A DNA stretch of 64,000 bases from Rhodoferax sp. TH121. Lineage in GTDB: Bacteria; Pseudomonadota; Gammaproteobacteria; Burkholderiales; Burkholderiaceae_C. Within the stretch, counting starts at the first letter, position 1, and every line of letters begins with the position of its first letter. Positions 34,273 to 42,906 of this stretch are shown piece after piece. The notes beneath the pieces were generated by a model that saw only the letters and a list, made by a program, of their open reading frames with translations, had not been told where the DNA came from and searched no databases. The position numbers and the translations under genes are program-made. The DNA lies in the NCBI RefSeq assembly GCF_002251855.1, contig NZ_NOXW01000022.1, positions 682,001 through 746,000 of the forward strand, given 5' to 3'.

Positions 34273-35076
34273 ATGGTCAGCCCCCTCTTAGCCAAGGCCG
34301 CGCCCACGGGCCGCGAGATTGTCAACGTCACCCCCGAGCGCGCAGGCTGGACACACGTGGGCTTCCGTGCCGTGCGCCTCGAAGCTGGCGCTACAGAAAT
34401 CGTAGCTACTGGCGCACGTGAGCTGTGCGTGGTAGTGCTCACAGGCTCGGTGGATGTGACGGTGGATGGAACCACCTACGCCAAGCTCGGCACCCGCGAC
34501 AGCGTGTTTGATGAGAAGTCGCCCGCCGCGGTCTACGTGCCCGCTGGCAAAACGGTCACGCTGCGCGGCGTGCGCAATGCGGAGGTCGGCCTGTGCACTG
34601 CGCCCACCGACAAACAAGACCGTTCCGTGCGCGTGATCGACCCCGCCGGCATGCGCCGCAGTGTGCGCGGCAAGGGCACCAACACTCGCTATGTGTGCGA
34701 CATCCTGCCGCATGACGACCCGACTGCCGCTCACCTGCTGGTGGTGGAAGTGATGACCCCCGCCAGCCACAGCAGCAGCTACCCGCCCCACAAGCATGAC
34801 GTGGAGCAGCCGCCTGTGGAAACCCTGCTGGAAGAAACCTATTACCACCGCCTCAACCCGCCGCAGGGCTTCGCCTTCCAGCGCGTGTACACCGACGACC
34901 GCAGCCTGGACGAAGCCTGCGCTGTGGAAAACCACGACGTGGTCATGGTGCCGCGCGGCTACCACCCCGTGGTGGCTCCGCATGGCTACGACTCGTATTA
35001 CCTTAACGTGATGGCAGGCCCCAACCGCTTCTGGGTCTTCAAAAATGACCCGGCCCACGAGTGGATGTTGAAGTAA
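34273..35076 (+). CDS. iolB: 5-deoxy-glucuronate isomerase
   Basis: 267 residues, a bicupin. Metal-ligand stretches include SSSYPPHKHDVEQPP and the Glu-containing LEETYYHR, and a second set in VMVPRGYHPVVAPHGYDSYYLN. Converts 5-deoxy-glucuronate to 5-dehydro-2-deoxy-gluconate, the substrate of IolC. Last gene of the operon, followed by a terminator. A half-length copy of the dispersed repeat lies at 34390-34416 (ATEIVATGA). Confidence 0.94.
   Translation: MVSPLLAKAAPTGREIVNVTPERAGWTHVGFRAVRLEAGATEIVATGARELCVVVLTGSVDVTVDGTTYAKLGTRDSVFDEKSPAAVYVPAGKTVTLRGVRNAEVGLCTAPTDKQDRSVRVIDPAGMRRSVRGKGTNTRYVCDILPHDDPTAAHLLVVEVMTPASHSSSYPPHKHDVEQPPVETLLEETYYHRLNPPQGFAFQRVYTDDRSLDEACAVENHDVVMVPRGYHPVVAPHGYDSYYLNVMAGPNRFWVFKNDPAHEWMLK
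34390..34416 (+). repeat. Dispersed repeat, partial copy 7 (inside iolB)
   Basis: GCTACAGAAATCGTAGCT then ACTGGCGCA. It matches the first half of copy 5 (GCTATTGAAAAAGTAGCTGC...) and is read in the same GCT frame. The 3' half is not recognisable. Confidence 0.45.
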
Positions 35077-35091
35077 GTCACTATCTCGATG

Positions 35092-35114
35092 AAGCGCCCG
35101 CAAGGGTGCTTTTT
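35092..35114 (+). terminator. Rho-independent terminator after iolB
   Basis: GCGCCC-GCAA-GGGTGC stem (one G-T pair, extended by AA/TT) followed by TTTTTC. It marks the end of the SBP-iolB transcript. Confidence 0.75.
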
Positions 35115-35137
35115 CTTTGGTGGCCTTCTTTGGCGGT

Positions 35138-36094
35138 TCAGGCTTTGGTTGCGTGTGCCGCATCCACGAATCCGCTGGCCAAGGCTTCTCGTAAGTAGCT
35201 CACCAGTGCCGAAACGGCCAGTGGCACATGCGATGCGTAGGGGCGTATGGCGTAGAGCTGTTCTGCAAAGGAGCCCACGGGTGTCCATGCGGGCAGTACC
35301 TCCACCAGCTTGCCGCTTGCCAGTGCCATTTGGGCGCTGAAGTCGGGCAGCAGGGCAATGCCTAGCCCGGCAAGTGCTGCGTCGCGCAGCGCCTCGCTGT
35401 TGTTGGCAGCCAGCGAACCCCGCACCTGCACGGTGACCCGCTCGCCACCCTCCGGGTCGCGGGGCTCCAGCGTCCAGGCCGGGTTGTCTTGTGAGCGGGG
35501 GTAGTGCAGGCAGTTGTGCGTGGTGAGCTCGCTAGGGTGCCCCGGTGCACTGTGGCGGCGCAGGTAGGCGCGGCTGGCAACCAGCGTGGAGCGGGTGGAG
35601 CACAGTGTCCAAGCCACGTGGGTATCGGGCGGGCGCTCGGTGTGGCGGATGGCGAGGTCAAAGCCCTCCGTGGCCAGCGGCACCAGCCGGTCGGACACAT
35701 TGAGCTCGATACGCACCTCTGGGTGCTGGCGCAGAAACTCGGCCAGTAGCGGCACCAGTTGTTGCCGCGCCAAAGCCACCGGGGCGGTGAGCCGCACTAG
35801 GCCCCTTGGGGCGCCGGCCAGGTCGCGCACCTGGGCCACGCTCTGGGCAATCTGATCAAAGGCGGGGCGGGCCTGGTCGGCTAGGCGCTGGCCGGCTTCG
35901 GTGAGGCGCACGCTGCGGGTAGTGCGCTGCACCAGGGCTACGCCGGCCAATCGCTCCAGCTCCGCAATGCGCTGGCTCATGGCGGCCTTGCTCACGCCCA
36001 GGCGGGCGGCCGCTGCGGTGTAGCTGCCTTGCTGGTCCAGCACGGTGAGCCAGTGCACATGGCCCCAGAGTTCGTGTATTTTTTGCTCATTCAT
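35138..36094 (-). CDS. LysR family transcriptional regulator
   Basis: 318 residues from the ATG at 36092-36094; longer starts at 36121 would overlap the operator. The N-terminal HTH reads TVLDQQGSYTAAAARLGVSKAAMSQRIAELERLAG. The C-terminal substrate-binding domain (GLVRLTAPVALARQQLVPLL, DLAIRHTERPPDTHVAWTL) is of the DsdC/PbuR-like group that lacks a known ligand. Divergent from mmsA, probably its regulator. Confidence 0.88.
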   Translation of the reverse strand: MNEQKIHELWGHVHWLTVLDQQGSYTAAAARLGVSKAAMSQRIAELERLAGVALVQRTTRSVRLTEAGQRLADQARPAFDQIAQSVAQVRDLAGAPRGLVRLTAPVALARQQLVPLLAEFLRQHPEVRIELNVSDRLVPLATEGFDLAIRHTERPPDTHVAWTLCSTRSTLVASRAYLRRHSAPGHPSELTTHNCLHYPRSQDNPAWTLEPRDPEGGERVTVQVRGSLAANNSEALRDAALAGLGIALLPDFSAQMALASGKLVEVLPAWTPVGSFAEQLYAIRPYASHVPLAVSALVSYLREALASGFVDAAHATKA

Positions 36095-36100
36095 GGCTTG

Positions 36101-36122
36101 ATTGTTCACTAAATTGAACAAT
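36101..36122. promoter_or_regulatory. LysR-type operator between lysR and mmsA
   Basis: ATTGTTCA-N6-TGAACAAT, a perfect 8-bp dyad with the T-N-A spacing used by LysR proteins. It lies 78 nt before the mmsA ATG and just before the LysR ATG. Confidence 0.7.
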
Positions 36123-36199
36123 CAATTCAAGCTTTTTGGCTTGTTTGCAAGGGTGCGGCTCCCTAGACTGCGTACATCCAACCACAGGAGACTATTTCC

Positions 36200-37726
36200 A
36201 TGAATGCACGCAGCCCCGTTGTCACCGACATCGCCCACTACATTGCCGGCGCCCACAAGGCCGGTACTTCCGGCCGCAGCCAGCCGGTGACCAACCCTGC
36301 CACCGGCGAAATCACCGGTTCCGTGGCCCTGGCCAGCGTGGCCGAGGTGGATGCGGCTGTGGCTGCTGCACAAGCGGCGTTCCCCAAGTGGTCTGACACC
36401 CCTCCCATCCGCCGCGCGCGCATCATGTTCAACTTCCTGCAGTTGTTGAACGAGCACAAAGACGCCTTGGCCCGCATGATCACCGCCGAGCACGGCAAGG
36501 TGTTTACCGATGCGCAGGGCGAGGTGTCCCGGGGTATCGACATCGTCGAATTCGCGTGCGGCATTCCGCAGTTGCTCAAGGGTGACTTCACCGACCAGGT
36601 GTCCACCGGCATCGACAACTGGACCCTGCGCCAGCCACTCGGCGTAGTGGCCGGCATCACGCCGTTCAACTTTCCGGTCATGGTGCCGGCATGGATGTTC
36701 CCCGTCGCCATTGCTGCGGGCAACACCTTTGTGCTCAAGCCCAGTCCGATCGACCCGTCCCCCAGCCTCTACATTGCCGATTTGCTCAAGCAAGCCGGCC
36801 TGCCCGATGGCGTGTTCAACGTGGTGCAGGGCGACAAAGAAGCGGTGGACGCCCTGCTGGTGCACCCCGATGTGAAGGCTGTGAGCTTTGTGGGCTCCAC
36901 ACCCATTGCCAACTACATTTACGAGACCGGCGCCCACCACGGCAAGCGCGTGCAGGCCCTGGGTGGCGCCAAGAACCACATGGTGGTCATGCCCGATGCG
37001 GATGTGGACCAGGTGGTGGACGCCCTCATAGGCGCGGGCTACGGCTCCGCCGGCGAACGCTGCATGGCCATCAGCGTGGCGGTGCTGGTGGGCGATGTGG
37101 CCGACAAGGTCATCCCCAAGTTGCTGGAACGAACCAAAACGCTCAAGGTGCTCAACGGCACCAACCTCGCGGCTGAGATGGGCCCCATCGTCACCCAGGC
37201 AGCGCACAAGCGCATCAGCGGCTACATCGACCTGGGTGTGCAAGAAGGCGCCACGCTGCTGGCCGATGGTCGTGGCTTTGACGGCAAACAAGCCGGTGAA
37301 GGCTGTGGCGATGGCTTCTGGCTCGGCGGCACGCTGTTTGACCACGTGACCCCCGAGATGCGCATCTACAAGGAAGAAATCTTCGGCCCCGTGTTGGCCT
37401 GCGTGCGCGTGCCCGACTTTGCCAAGGCACTGCAGCTCATCAACGACCACGAATTCGGCAACGGCGTGGCCTGCTTCACCCGCGACGGCAACGTGGCGCG
37501 CGAATTCAGCCGCCGCGTGCAAGTGGGCATGGTGGGCATCAACGTGCCGATTCCGGTGCCCATGGCCTGGCACGGCTTTGGGGGCTGGAAGAAGAGCCTG
37601 TTTGGCGACATGCACGCCTACGGCGAGGAGGGCGTGCGCTTCTACACCAAGCAAAAATCCATCATGCAGCGCTGGCCCGAGAGCATTGGCAAGGGGGCGG
37701 AGTTTGTGATGCCCACCGCCAAATAA
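36200..37726 (+). CDS. mmsA: CoA-acylating methylmalonate-semialdehyde dehydrogenase
   Basis: 508 residues of the ALDH family. [23 protein letters not shown], then [24 protein letters not shown] (cofactor), the catalytic Cys in [18 protein letters not shown], and the C-terminal [22 protein letters not shown] signature of MmsA/IolA. Converts malonate semialdehyde or methylmalonate semialdehyde to acetyl-CoA or propionyl-CoA, completing inositol (and valine) breakdown. Under its own LysR regulator rather than in the iol operon. RBS AGGAG upstream. Confidence 0.94.
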   Translation: MNARSPVVTDIAHYIAGAHKAGTSGRSQPVTNPATGEITGSVALASVAEVDAAVAAAQAAFPKWSDTPPIRRARIMFNFLQLLNEHKDALARMITAEHGKVFTDAQGEVSRGIDIVEFACGIPQLLKGDFTDQVSTGIDNWTLRQPLGVVAGITPFNFPVMVPAWMFPVAIAAGNTFVLKPSPIDPSPSLYIADLLKQAGLPDGVFNVVQGDKEAVDALLVHPDVKAVSFVGSTPIANYIYETGAHHGKRVQALGGAKNHMVVMPDADVDQVVDALIGAGYGSAGERCMAISVAVLVGDVADKVIPKLLERTKTLKVLNGTNLAAEMGPIVTQAAHKRISGYIDLGVQEGATLLADGRGFDGKQAGEGCGDGFWLGGTLFDHVTPEMRIYKEEIFGPVLACVRVPDFAKALQLINDHEFGNGVACFTRDGNVAREFSRRVQVGMVGINVPIPVPMAWHGFGGWKKSLFGDMHAYGEEGVRFYTKQKSIMQRWPESIGKGAEFVMPTAK

Positions 37727-37748
37727 CTGCCAGCCAAGTAATCACAAG

Positions 37749-37804
37749 CAAAATCGTGCTCTGGCGCCCATGGAATGTGCGCGGGCAGCTTCTGTTTTGA
37801 TAGC
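37749..37804 (-). repeat. Dispersed ~55-bp repeat, copy 8 (intergenic)
   Basis: The minus strand reads GCTATCAAAACAGAAGCTGC, CCGCGCACATTCCATGGGCG, CCAGAGCACGATTTTG. This is the only clearly intergenic copy, placed just before the mmsA/gntR terminator. Confidence 0.65.
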
Positions 37805-37836
37805 AAAAAGGCGACTCGGCGGAGTCGTCTTTTTTA
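37805..37836. terminator. Bidirectional terminator between mmsA and gntR
   Basis: AAAAGGCGACTC-GGCG-GAGTCGTCTTTT gives a 12-bp stem with one G-T pair and T-tracts on both strands. It can end both convergent transcripts. Confidence 0.8.
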
Positions 37837-38511
37837 TTTGCGCTTCTTGTCCACGCACGCCGCACGCAAAAACTGGCCGGCTACAAAGATGTCGCGCTCT
37901 ACCGCGCGGCGCACAGCGGCACTGTCGCGCTGGGCGAGGGCTAGTACCAGATCGTCGTGGGCGTCGTTGAGCACGGCGCTCGCATCCGGGGTGTCAAACA
38001 GGCGGTTGGAGATGGGGCCGGCGCGCAGCCACAGGGTGTCTATCAGCTGAAACAGCAGGGGTGAGCCGGCAGCCTTGTAGAGCATCACATGAAAGTCATC
38101 GTTGATGTCCAGGTAGCGCTTGGCTTCACCCGCTTGCAAGGCGGCGGCCATGTCGGCGCTCCAGCCTTGCAGGGTGGCAATTTGTGCCGCGTCCAGCCGC
38201 AGGCAGCCGCGCTCGGCGGCTTCGCCTTCCAGTAGTAGACGCATCTGCATCAGGTCGTCAAACTCGGGCAGCGAGAGGCGGGGTACGGTCACACCCGCGT
38301 TGGGCACATTAATGAGTGCGCCCTCGGCAGCCAGCCGCTGCAAGGCGGCGCGCACCGGCATCTGGCCCACACCCATGTCGGCCGCCACGTTACGGATTTT
38401 GAGCCGCTCGCCGGGCAGAAAGCGCCCCACCGTGATCCACTGGCGCAGCGTGGTGTAGACGCGGTCCTGGTCGGTGCTGGTGCTTGTCTCTGGGGTGGGG
38501 GCTTCGCTCAT
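37834..38511 (-). CDS. GntR family (FCD domain) transcriptional regulator
   Basis: 225 residues. The N-terminal winged helix reads GERLKIRNVAADMGVGQMPVRAALQRLAAEGALIN. The FCD effector domain (DDLMQMRLLLEGEAAERGCLRLD, LFQLIDTLWLRAGPISNRL, HDDLVLALAQRD) follows. Overlaps the aminotransferase gene by 4 nt. It probably represses the operon and the MFS exporter through the TTTGTGATCACAAA-type sites at 41301 and 41352. Confidence 0.9.
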   Translation of the reverse strand: MSEAPTPETSTSTDQDRVYTTLRQWITVGRFLPGERLKIRNVAADMGVGQMPVRAALQRLAAEGALINVPNAGVTVPRLSLPEFDDLMQMRLLLEGEAAERGCLRLDAAQIATLQGWSADMAAALQAGEAKRYLDINDDFHVMLYKAAGSPLLFQLIDTLWLRAGPISNRLFDTPDASAVLNDAHDDLVLALAQRDSAAVRRAVERDIFVAGQFLRAACVDKKRK

Positions 38512-39887
38512 GGGGCGATAGTGTCCACCACAAACGCCTCCATGCCGGCCACCAGGCGGTCCACATCGTCGGCGTTGGTATCAGGGCACACCAGCATCAT
38601 GTTGTGAAACGGCGTGATCACCAGGCCCCGGTTCAGCAGGTAGAGGTGAATGTTCTGCTCCAGAGCCGGGTTCAAGATGCGGTCCGCCTCGCTGCCGTTG
38701 CGCGGCGGTGTGGGGGTGAACTGGAACTCGGTGCGCGCACCCACTTGAGTTACACACCAGCCCAAGCCGTGGCGCGCAATCATGGCGCGCAGGCCATCCG
38801 CCAAGCGGGTCGCCAGGGTGAACATATGGGCGTAGGCCGCGTCCGTCATCACCTCGGCCAGGTTGGCACGCATGGCGGCCATGGTCAGCAGATTGGCAGT
38901 GAGCGTGGTGCCTATGCCGCTGTGGCCGGGCGGTGCATTGCGCTTGGCAGCCTCAGCGCGGGCAGCCGCGTCGGCGCTAAAGCCATACACAGCGCAGGGC
39001 ACACCACCGGCCACCGGTTTGCCCAGTACCAGCAAGTCAGGTTGCAGGCCGTGGGCGCGGGTGTAGCCGCCGGGCCCGGTGCTGATGGTGTGGGTTTCGT
39101 CGATCAGCAGCAGCGTGCCGTAGCGGCGGCACAGGGCCTGCGCCGCTTCCCAAAAGCCGGGCTCGGGCAGTACCATGCCGATGTTGGTCATGGCCGGCTC
39201 GGCCAGCAGGCAGGCCACCTGGCCGTCGGCCAGTGCCGCTTCCAGCGCGGCCAAGTCGTTGAACTCCACACTGCGGGTGGTGCGGGTTATGTCCACCACC
39301 TGACCCAGCAAGCTGTCGCGCGTGCGCGGCTGGCCGTCCACCAGGTCTACAAATACATCGTCCACCGTGCCGTGGTAGCAGCCATTGAAGATCAGCACCT
39401 GCGTGCGTTGGGTCAGCGCCCGCGCCCAGCGGATGGCAAAGCGGTTGGCGTCAGACGCCGAGAGCGCAAACTGCCACACCGGCAGCCCGAAGCGGCGGGC
39501 CAGCTCCTCGGCCACCCACACGCCGTCTTCACCGGGCAGCATGGTGGTAATGCCTTGCGCCCCCTGTGCCGCAATGGCGCGGGCCACCGCAGGCGGGCTG
39601 TGGCCGAACATGGCGCCCGTGTCGCCCAGGCAAAAGTCCACATAGCGGTGGCCGTCGGCGTCGGTGAGCCGCGCACCCTGTGCGTGTGCCAGGTGCAGCG
39701 GGAAGGGTGTGGACCAGTCGTTCATCCAGTGCAGGGGCACGCCAAACATCAGGTGCTTGGCTGCCCGTTGCGACAGGGCGTGGGACGTAGGGTTGGCCGC
39801 CGCGTAGGCTGCGCGCTCGCGCTCGCGCACAGCGGCCAGGCGTTGCGGGTCCAGGTGGCGCAAAACGGGTGTGTGGGTCTGTGTCAT
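38508..39887 (-). CDS. Class III pyridoxal-phosphate aminotransferase
   Basis: 459 residues. YVDFCLGDTGAMFGHSPPAVARAI, LIFNGCYHGTVDD, DETHTISTGPGG and the catalytic Lys in LVLGKPVAGGVP match aminotransferase class III, close to the glutamate-1-semialdehyde aminomutase branch. The operon with a glutamine-synthetase-like ligase and GntR suggests use in amine or omega-amino acid catabolism. The exact substrate is unknown. Confidence 0.88.
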   Translation of the reverse strand: MTQTHTPVLRHLDPQRLAAVRERERAAYAAANPTSHALSQRAAKHLMFGVPLHWMNDWSTPFPLHLAHAQGARLTDADGHRYVDFCLGDTGAMFGHSPPAVARAIAAQGAQGITTMLPGEDGVWVAEELARRFGLPVWQFALSASDANRFAIRWARALTQRTQVLIFNGCYHGTVDDVFVDLVDGQPRTRDSLLGQVVDITRTTRSVEFNDLAALEAALADGQVACLLAEPAMTNIGMVLPEPGFWEAAQALCRRYGTLLLIDETHTISTGPGGYTRAHGLQPDLLVLGKPVAGGVPCAVYGFSADAAARAEAAKRNAPPGHSGIGTTLTANLLTMAAMRANLAEVMTDAAYAHMFTLATRLADGLRAMIARHGLGWCVTQVGARTEFQFTPTPPRNGSEADRILNPALEQNIHLYLLNRGLVITPFHNMMLVCPDTNADDVDRLVAGMEAFVVDTIAP

Positions 39888-39912
39888 GGCGGTTCTCCGG
39901 TGCGTGCGGGGT

Positions 39913-41253
39913 CTAGACCAACAGCAACAAGTGCTCGCGCTCCCAGGAGCTGATCACGCGGTTGTAGGTGGCGTACTCCAGCTCTTTCACGGCGCAAAAG
40001 GCGTCCACAAAACCGGCGCCCAGCACCTCGCGCATGGGCTCGCAGCTGCGCATGGAGGCAATGGCGTCCTCCAGGTGGCGGGGCAGTTCGTGGCTCACGT
40101 TCCAGGCGCTGTCGGTGGTGGGGGCGCTGGGCGTCAGGCCCTCGGTCATGCCCAGATAGCAGCAGGCCAGCGTGGCGGCCATGGCGAGGTAGGGGTTCAC
40201 GTCTACGCCCGGCACCCGGTTTTCCACCCGGCGATTGGCGGGGCTGGACTTGGGAATGCGGATGCCGCAGGTGCGGTTGTCATGCCCCCAGCGCACATTG
40301 ATGGGCGCCGACATAAAGGGAGAGAGCCGCCGGTACGAATTCACATACGGCGCAAACATGGGCATGAGCTGCGGAATGTAGGCCTGCAGCCCCGCAATGC
40401 ACTGACCGAACAGCGGACTGGCCGAGCCATCGGGCAGGCTGAAGATGTTGTTGCCCTCGGCATCCAGAATGCTCTGGTGGATGTGCATGGCGCTGCCCGG
40501 CTCCTGCTCCATGGGCTTGGCCATGAAGGTGGCAAAAATGCCGTGGCGCAGCGCCGTCTCGCGCACCGTGCGCTTGAACAAAAACACCCGGTCCGCCAGC
40601 TCCAGCGCATTGCCATGGCTGAAGTTGATCTCCATTTGGCCGGGGCCGGCCTCGTGGATCAGCGTCTCCACGCCCAGGTTGTGCTGCTGGCAAAAGCTCG
40701 ACAGCTCCATGAAAAAGGGGTCGAAGTCGTTGACCGCGTCAATCGAATAACTCTGCCGCCCCGCCTCGGGCTTGCCGGTGCGGCCCAAAGGCGGTTGCAG
40801 CGGCTCGTGCGGGTTTTGCTGGCGGGCCACGAGGTAGAACTCCATCTCAGGCGCCACCACCGGCGTCCAGCCACGCTCGTCAAACAGCTTGAGCACGCGG
40901 CGCAGCACGCCGCGTGGCGAGATTTGCACCGGGCTGCCGTCCCACTCCTGGCAGTCGTGGATCACCACCGCCACCGGCTCGGCCGCCCAGGGCACCACGC
41001 GGGCGGTGCTCACATCGGGCAGGCACACCATGTCGGGGTCGGTGTCGCCCACATAGGGGCCGTTGTCCGGCTGCTGGCCATTCACTGTGTTGAGCAGCAC
41101 GCTTTTGGGAATGCGCATTTCCCCCGCCGCCAGAAACAGGTCGCGCGGCAGGATCTTGCCGCGCGCAATGCCCGTCATGTCGGGGATGACGCACTCCACC
41201 TCGTGGATGCGGTGCTGGGTCAAAAAAGCTTCGATGGTGCTGAGGGTGGACAT
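39913..41253 (-). CDS. Glutamine synthetase family protein (gamma-glutamyl-amine ligase-like)
   Basis: 446 residues with a GlnA catalytic domain: DMTGIARGKILPRD, PEMEFYLVARQ, EAGPGQMEINFSHGNALELAD, HIHQSILDAEGNN, RRLSPFMSAPINVRWGHDNRTCGIR and RVENRVPGVDVNPYLAMAATL. The sequence and its catabolic context resemble PuuA-type enzymes that glutamylate an amine rather than ammonia. First gene of the GS / aminotransferase / GntR operon. No other Puu gene is seen. Confidence 0.87.
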   Translation of the reverse strand: MSTLSTIEAFLTQHRIHEVECVIPDMTGIARGKILPRDLFLAAGEMRIPKSVLLNTVNGQQPDNGPYVGDTDPDMVCLPDVSTARVVPWAAEPVAVVIHDCQEWDGSPVQISPRGVLRRVLKLFDERGWTPVVAPEMEFYLVARQQNPHEPLQPPLGRTGKPEAGRQSYSIDAVNDFDPFFMELSSFCQQHNLGVETLIHEAGPGQMEINFSHGNALELADRVFLFKRTVRETALRHGIFATFMAKPMEQEPGSAMHIHQSILDAEGNNIFSLPDGSASPLFGQCIAGLQAYIPQLMPMFAPYVNSYRRLSPFMSAPINVRWGHDNRTCGIRIPKSSPANRRVENRVPGVDVNPYLAMAATLACCYLGMTEGLTPSAPTTDSAWNVSHELPRHLEDAIASMRSCEPMREVLGAGFVDAFCAVKELEYATYNRVISSWEREHLLLLV

Positions 41254-41300
41254 GGATGTGGTCGGGAGTGGAGATGGCTAAATTTTAGTTCTCCACATTA

Positions 41301-41316
41301 ATTTGTGATCACAAAT
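41301..41316. promoter_or_regulatory. GntR/FadR-type operator 1
   Basis: ATTTGTGATCACAAAT, a perfect 16-bp palindrome of the FadR/GntR class, in the divergent region between the GS-like gene and the MFS gene. Confidence 0.75.
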
Positions 41317-41351
41317 CAATAAATCGCATCAAAATTATTCTGAATGTGGTT

Positions 41352-41367
41352 ATTTGTGATCGAAGAT
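41352..41367. promoter_or_regulatory. GntR/FadR-type operator 2 (degenerate)
   Basis: ATTTGTGATCGAAGAT matches operator 1 perfectly in its left half and partly in the right half. 36 nt separate the two sites. Confidence 0.55.
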
Positions 41368-41429
41368 TTTCCTGAAAGGTGTGCATTTCCCAACAGCTAG
41401 ACTCCCAGCCCTGCCTCCTGTTTTGTTCC

Positions 41430-42617
41430 ATGTCCCGCATCACCCACGCTTCGCCCAGCTACGACTGGCGCACCATCACCGCCCTCAACACCGTCTCCAC
41501 CCTGGCCCAGATCGGGCAGTTCGGCATCATCTTTGTCATCGTTCCGGTGTGGCTGGCGCTGCAGGGCTTGAGCGCAGCGCAGCTGGGTTTTTTTGCCGCA
41601 TCCTTGTGGATGGGGCAAATGCCTGGCCTCGGCCTTGCGCCCTGGCTATGCCGCCTCTGGGGTGCGCGCACCGTGGTGGTGGTGGGGCTGGCCGGCTCGG
41701 TGGTGGCGTTGCTAGGTATGGCATGGGTGCCGATGGCGTCATGGCCCTGGTCTGCGTACTTGGTTTGCGGCTTTCTGGCAGGGCTAGGCATGGGCCTGCG
41801 CTGGGTGGGGCTGGAGCCCTGGCTCTACAACATCGCCCCGGCCCATGCGCGCGGGCGCTTGGTGGGTTTTCATGAAACGCTGATTGCCGCCGCCCCCGTG
41901 GTGGCCCCGGCCATTGCCGCGTGGGTGGGTGTGCAGGGTCACACCATCTTGTGGGTGGGCGTGGGCTTTACCGTGTCGGCCCTGGTGCCCTTGGCATTTG
42001 CCCGCACTCCGCCAGTGGAAGAGGCGCACCACGTCAACAGCTGGCCCCAGTCTGCCCGCGCCGCGTGGCCGCACCGCATCTTCAAGCAGGGGCTGCTGAT
42101 TGCGCTGTGCGGCGGCATGCTGGAGTCGGCGCTGGCGGGCTTGTTTGCCGTGTTCGCGGGCGACCGCGGGTTTGAGGCCGAAGGCATCGCCCATTTGCTC
42201 ACGGCCTTCGGTCTGGGCGGCTTGCTGCTGCAATACCCCGTGGGCTGGATGGCCGACCACTGGGGCCTGCGCGCCGCTTGCGCACTGGCCGCGCTGGGCA
42301 CCGCCCTGGCTGCTGCACTGTTGGCCCTTGCTCCGCTAGTCCCGGGCTTGCCTGGTGTGCCGGTGGCGTTTGCCACTATGTTTGTGTTGGGCGGGCTGAT
42401 CACCGCCTTCCTCACCCTGGCACTCATTGCCGCCACCAAGACCCCCACGCCCGACATGGCCTGGAATGTCAGCAGCCTCTCCATGGCCTATTCGCTCAGC
42501 GCCGTCGTCGGCCCGGTGGTGGCGGGTGGCGCCATGACCGCTACCAGCAGCGTGGCACTGATGTGGTTTGCGGCCGCGGTGGGTGTGGTGATGGTGGGGT
42601 TGCTATTGAAAAAATAG
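41430..42617 (+). CDS. MFS transporter
   Basis: 395 residues from the ATG at 41430 (an upstream GTG at 41379 with AAAGG is an alternative), with 12 hydrophobic segments. Features include TLAQIGQFGIIFVIVPVWLAL, the loop GWMADHWGLRAAC, and GLRWVGLEPWLYNIAPAHARGRLVGFHETL. It is divergent from the GS-like gene and shares its two GntR-type operators, so it probably moves the compound used by this operon or a product. Its last residues LLLKK and the stop codon come from a dispersed repeat copy. Confidence 0.85.
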   Translation: MSRITHASPSYDWRTITALNTVSTLAQIGQFGIIFVIVPVWLALQGLSAAQLGFFAASLWMGQMPGLGLAPWLCRLWGARTVVVVGLAGSVVALLGMAWVPMASWPWSAYLVCGFLAGLGMGLRWVGLEPWLYNIAPAHARGRLVGFHETLIAAAPVVAPAIAAWVGVQGHTILWVGVGFTVSALVPLAFARTPPVEEAHHVNSWPQSARAAWPHRIFKQGLLIALCGGMLESALAGLFAVFAGDRGFEAEGIAHLLTAFGLGGLLLQYPVGWMADHWGLRAACALAALGTALAAALLALAPLVPGLPGVPVAFATMFVLGGLITAFLTLALIAATKTPTPDMAWNVSSLSMAYSLSAVVGPVVAGGAMTATSSVALMWFAAAVGVVMVGLLLKK

Positions 42618-42658
42618 CTGCTTGCGCATGTTCTATGGGCGCTGGAGTCGAATTTGAT
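42602..42658 (+). repeat. Dispersed ~55-bp repeat, copy 9 (supplies MFS stop codon)
   Basis: GCTATTGAAAAAATAGCTGC, TTGCGCATGTTCTATGGGCG, CTGGAGTCGAATTTGATG. The TAG inside AAATAGCTG terminates the MFS gene because the repeat is read in another frame. Confidence 0.75.
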
Positions 42659-42906
42659 GCTTGCTTTCGACCCACAGCTGCCGTTCAAGATCACTTCGCC
42701 AACTACAGCAGTGCGAGAACTGACGTCCAGAACGCAGGAGTGAGTGTCTCAGTTCTGCTGGCTCGACTACTGCCCGCACAGTAACGAGCACCGAACTACG
42801 CCTCAGACCTTTTCACTTCGATGCCAAGGCATCTCACCGTTGTCAACTTCAGTTAGAAGTTCCATGCAGCAGTTGCACCGCACGCCGCTTCGTGGTGCAT
42901 CGACAA
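42618..42906. other. Intergenic stretch without recognisable gene
   Basis: Apart from the 3' part of repeat copy 9, I see no conserved reading frame, RNA or hairpin here. It separates the MFS gene from the convergent LysR gene and marks a change to codon habits less typical of the rest of the window. Confidence 0.4.
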
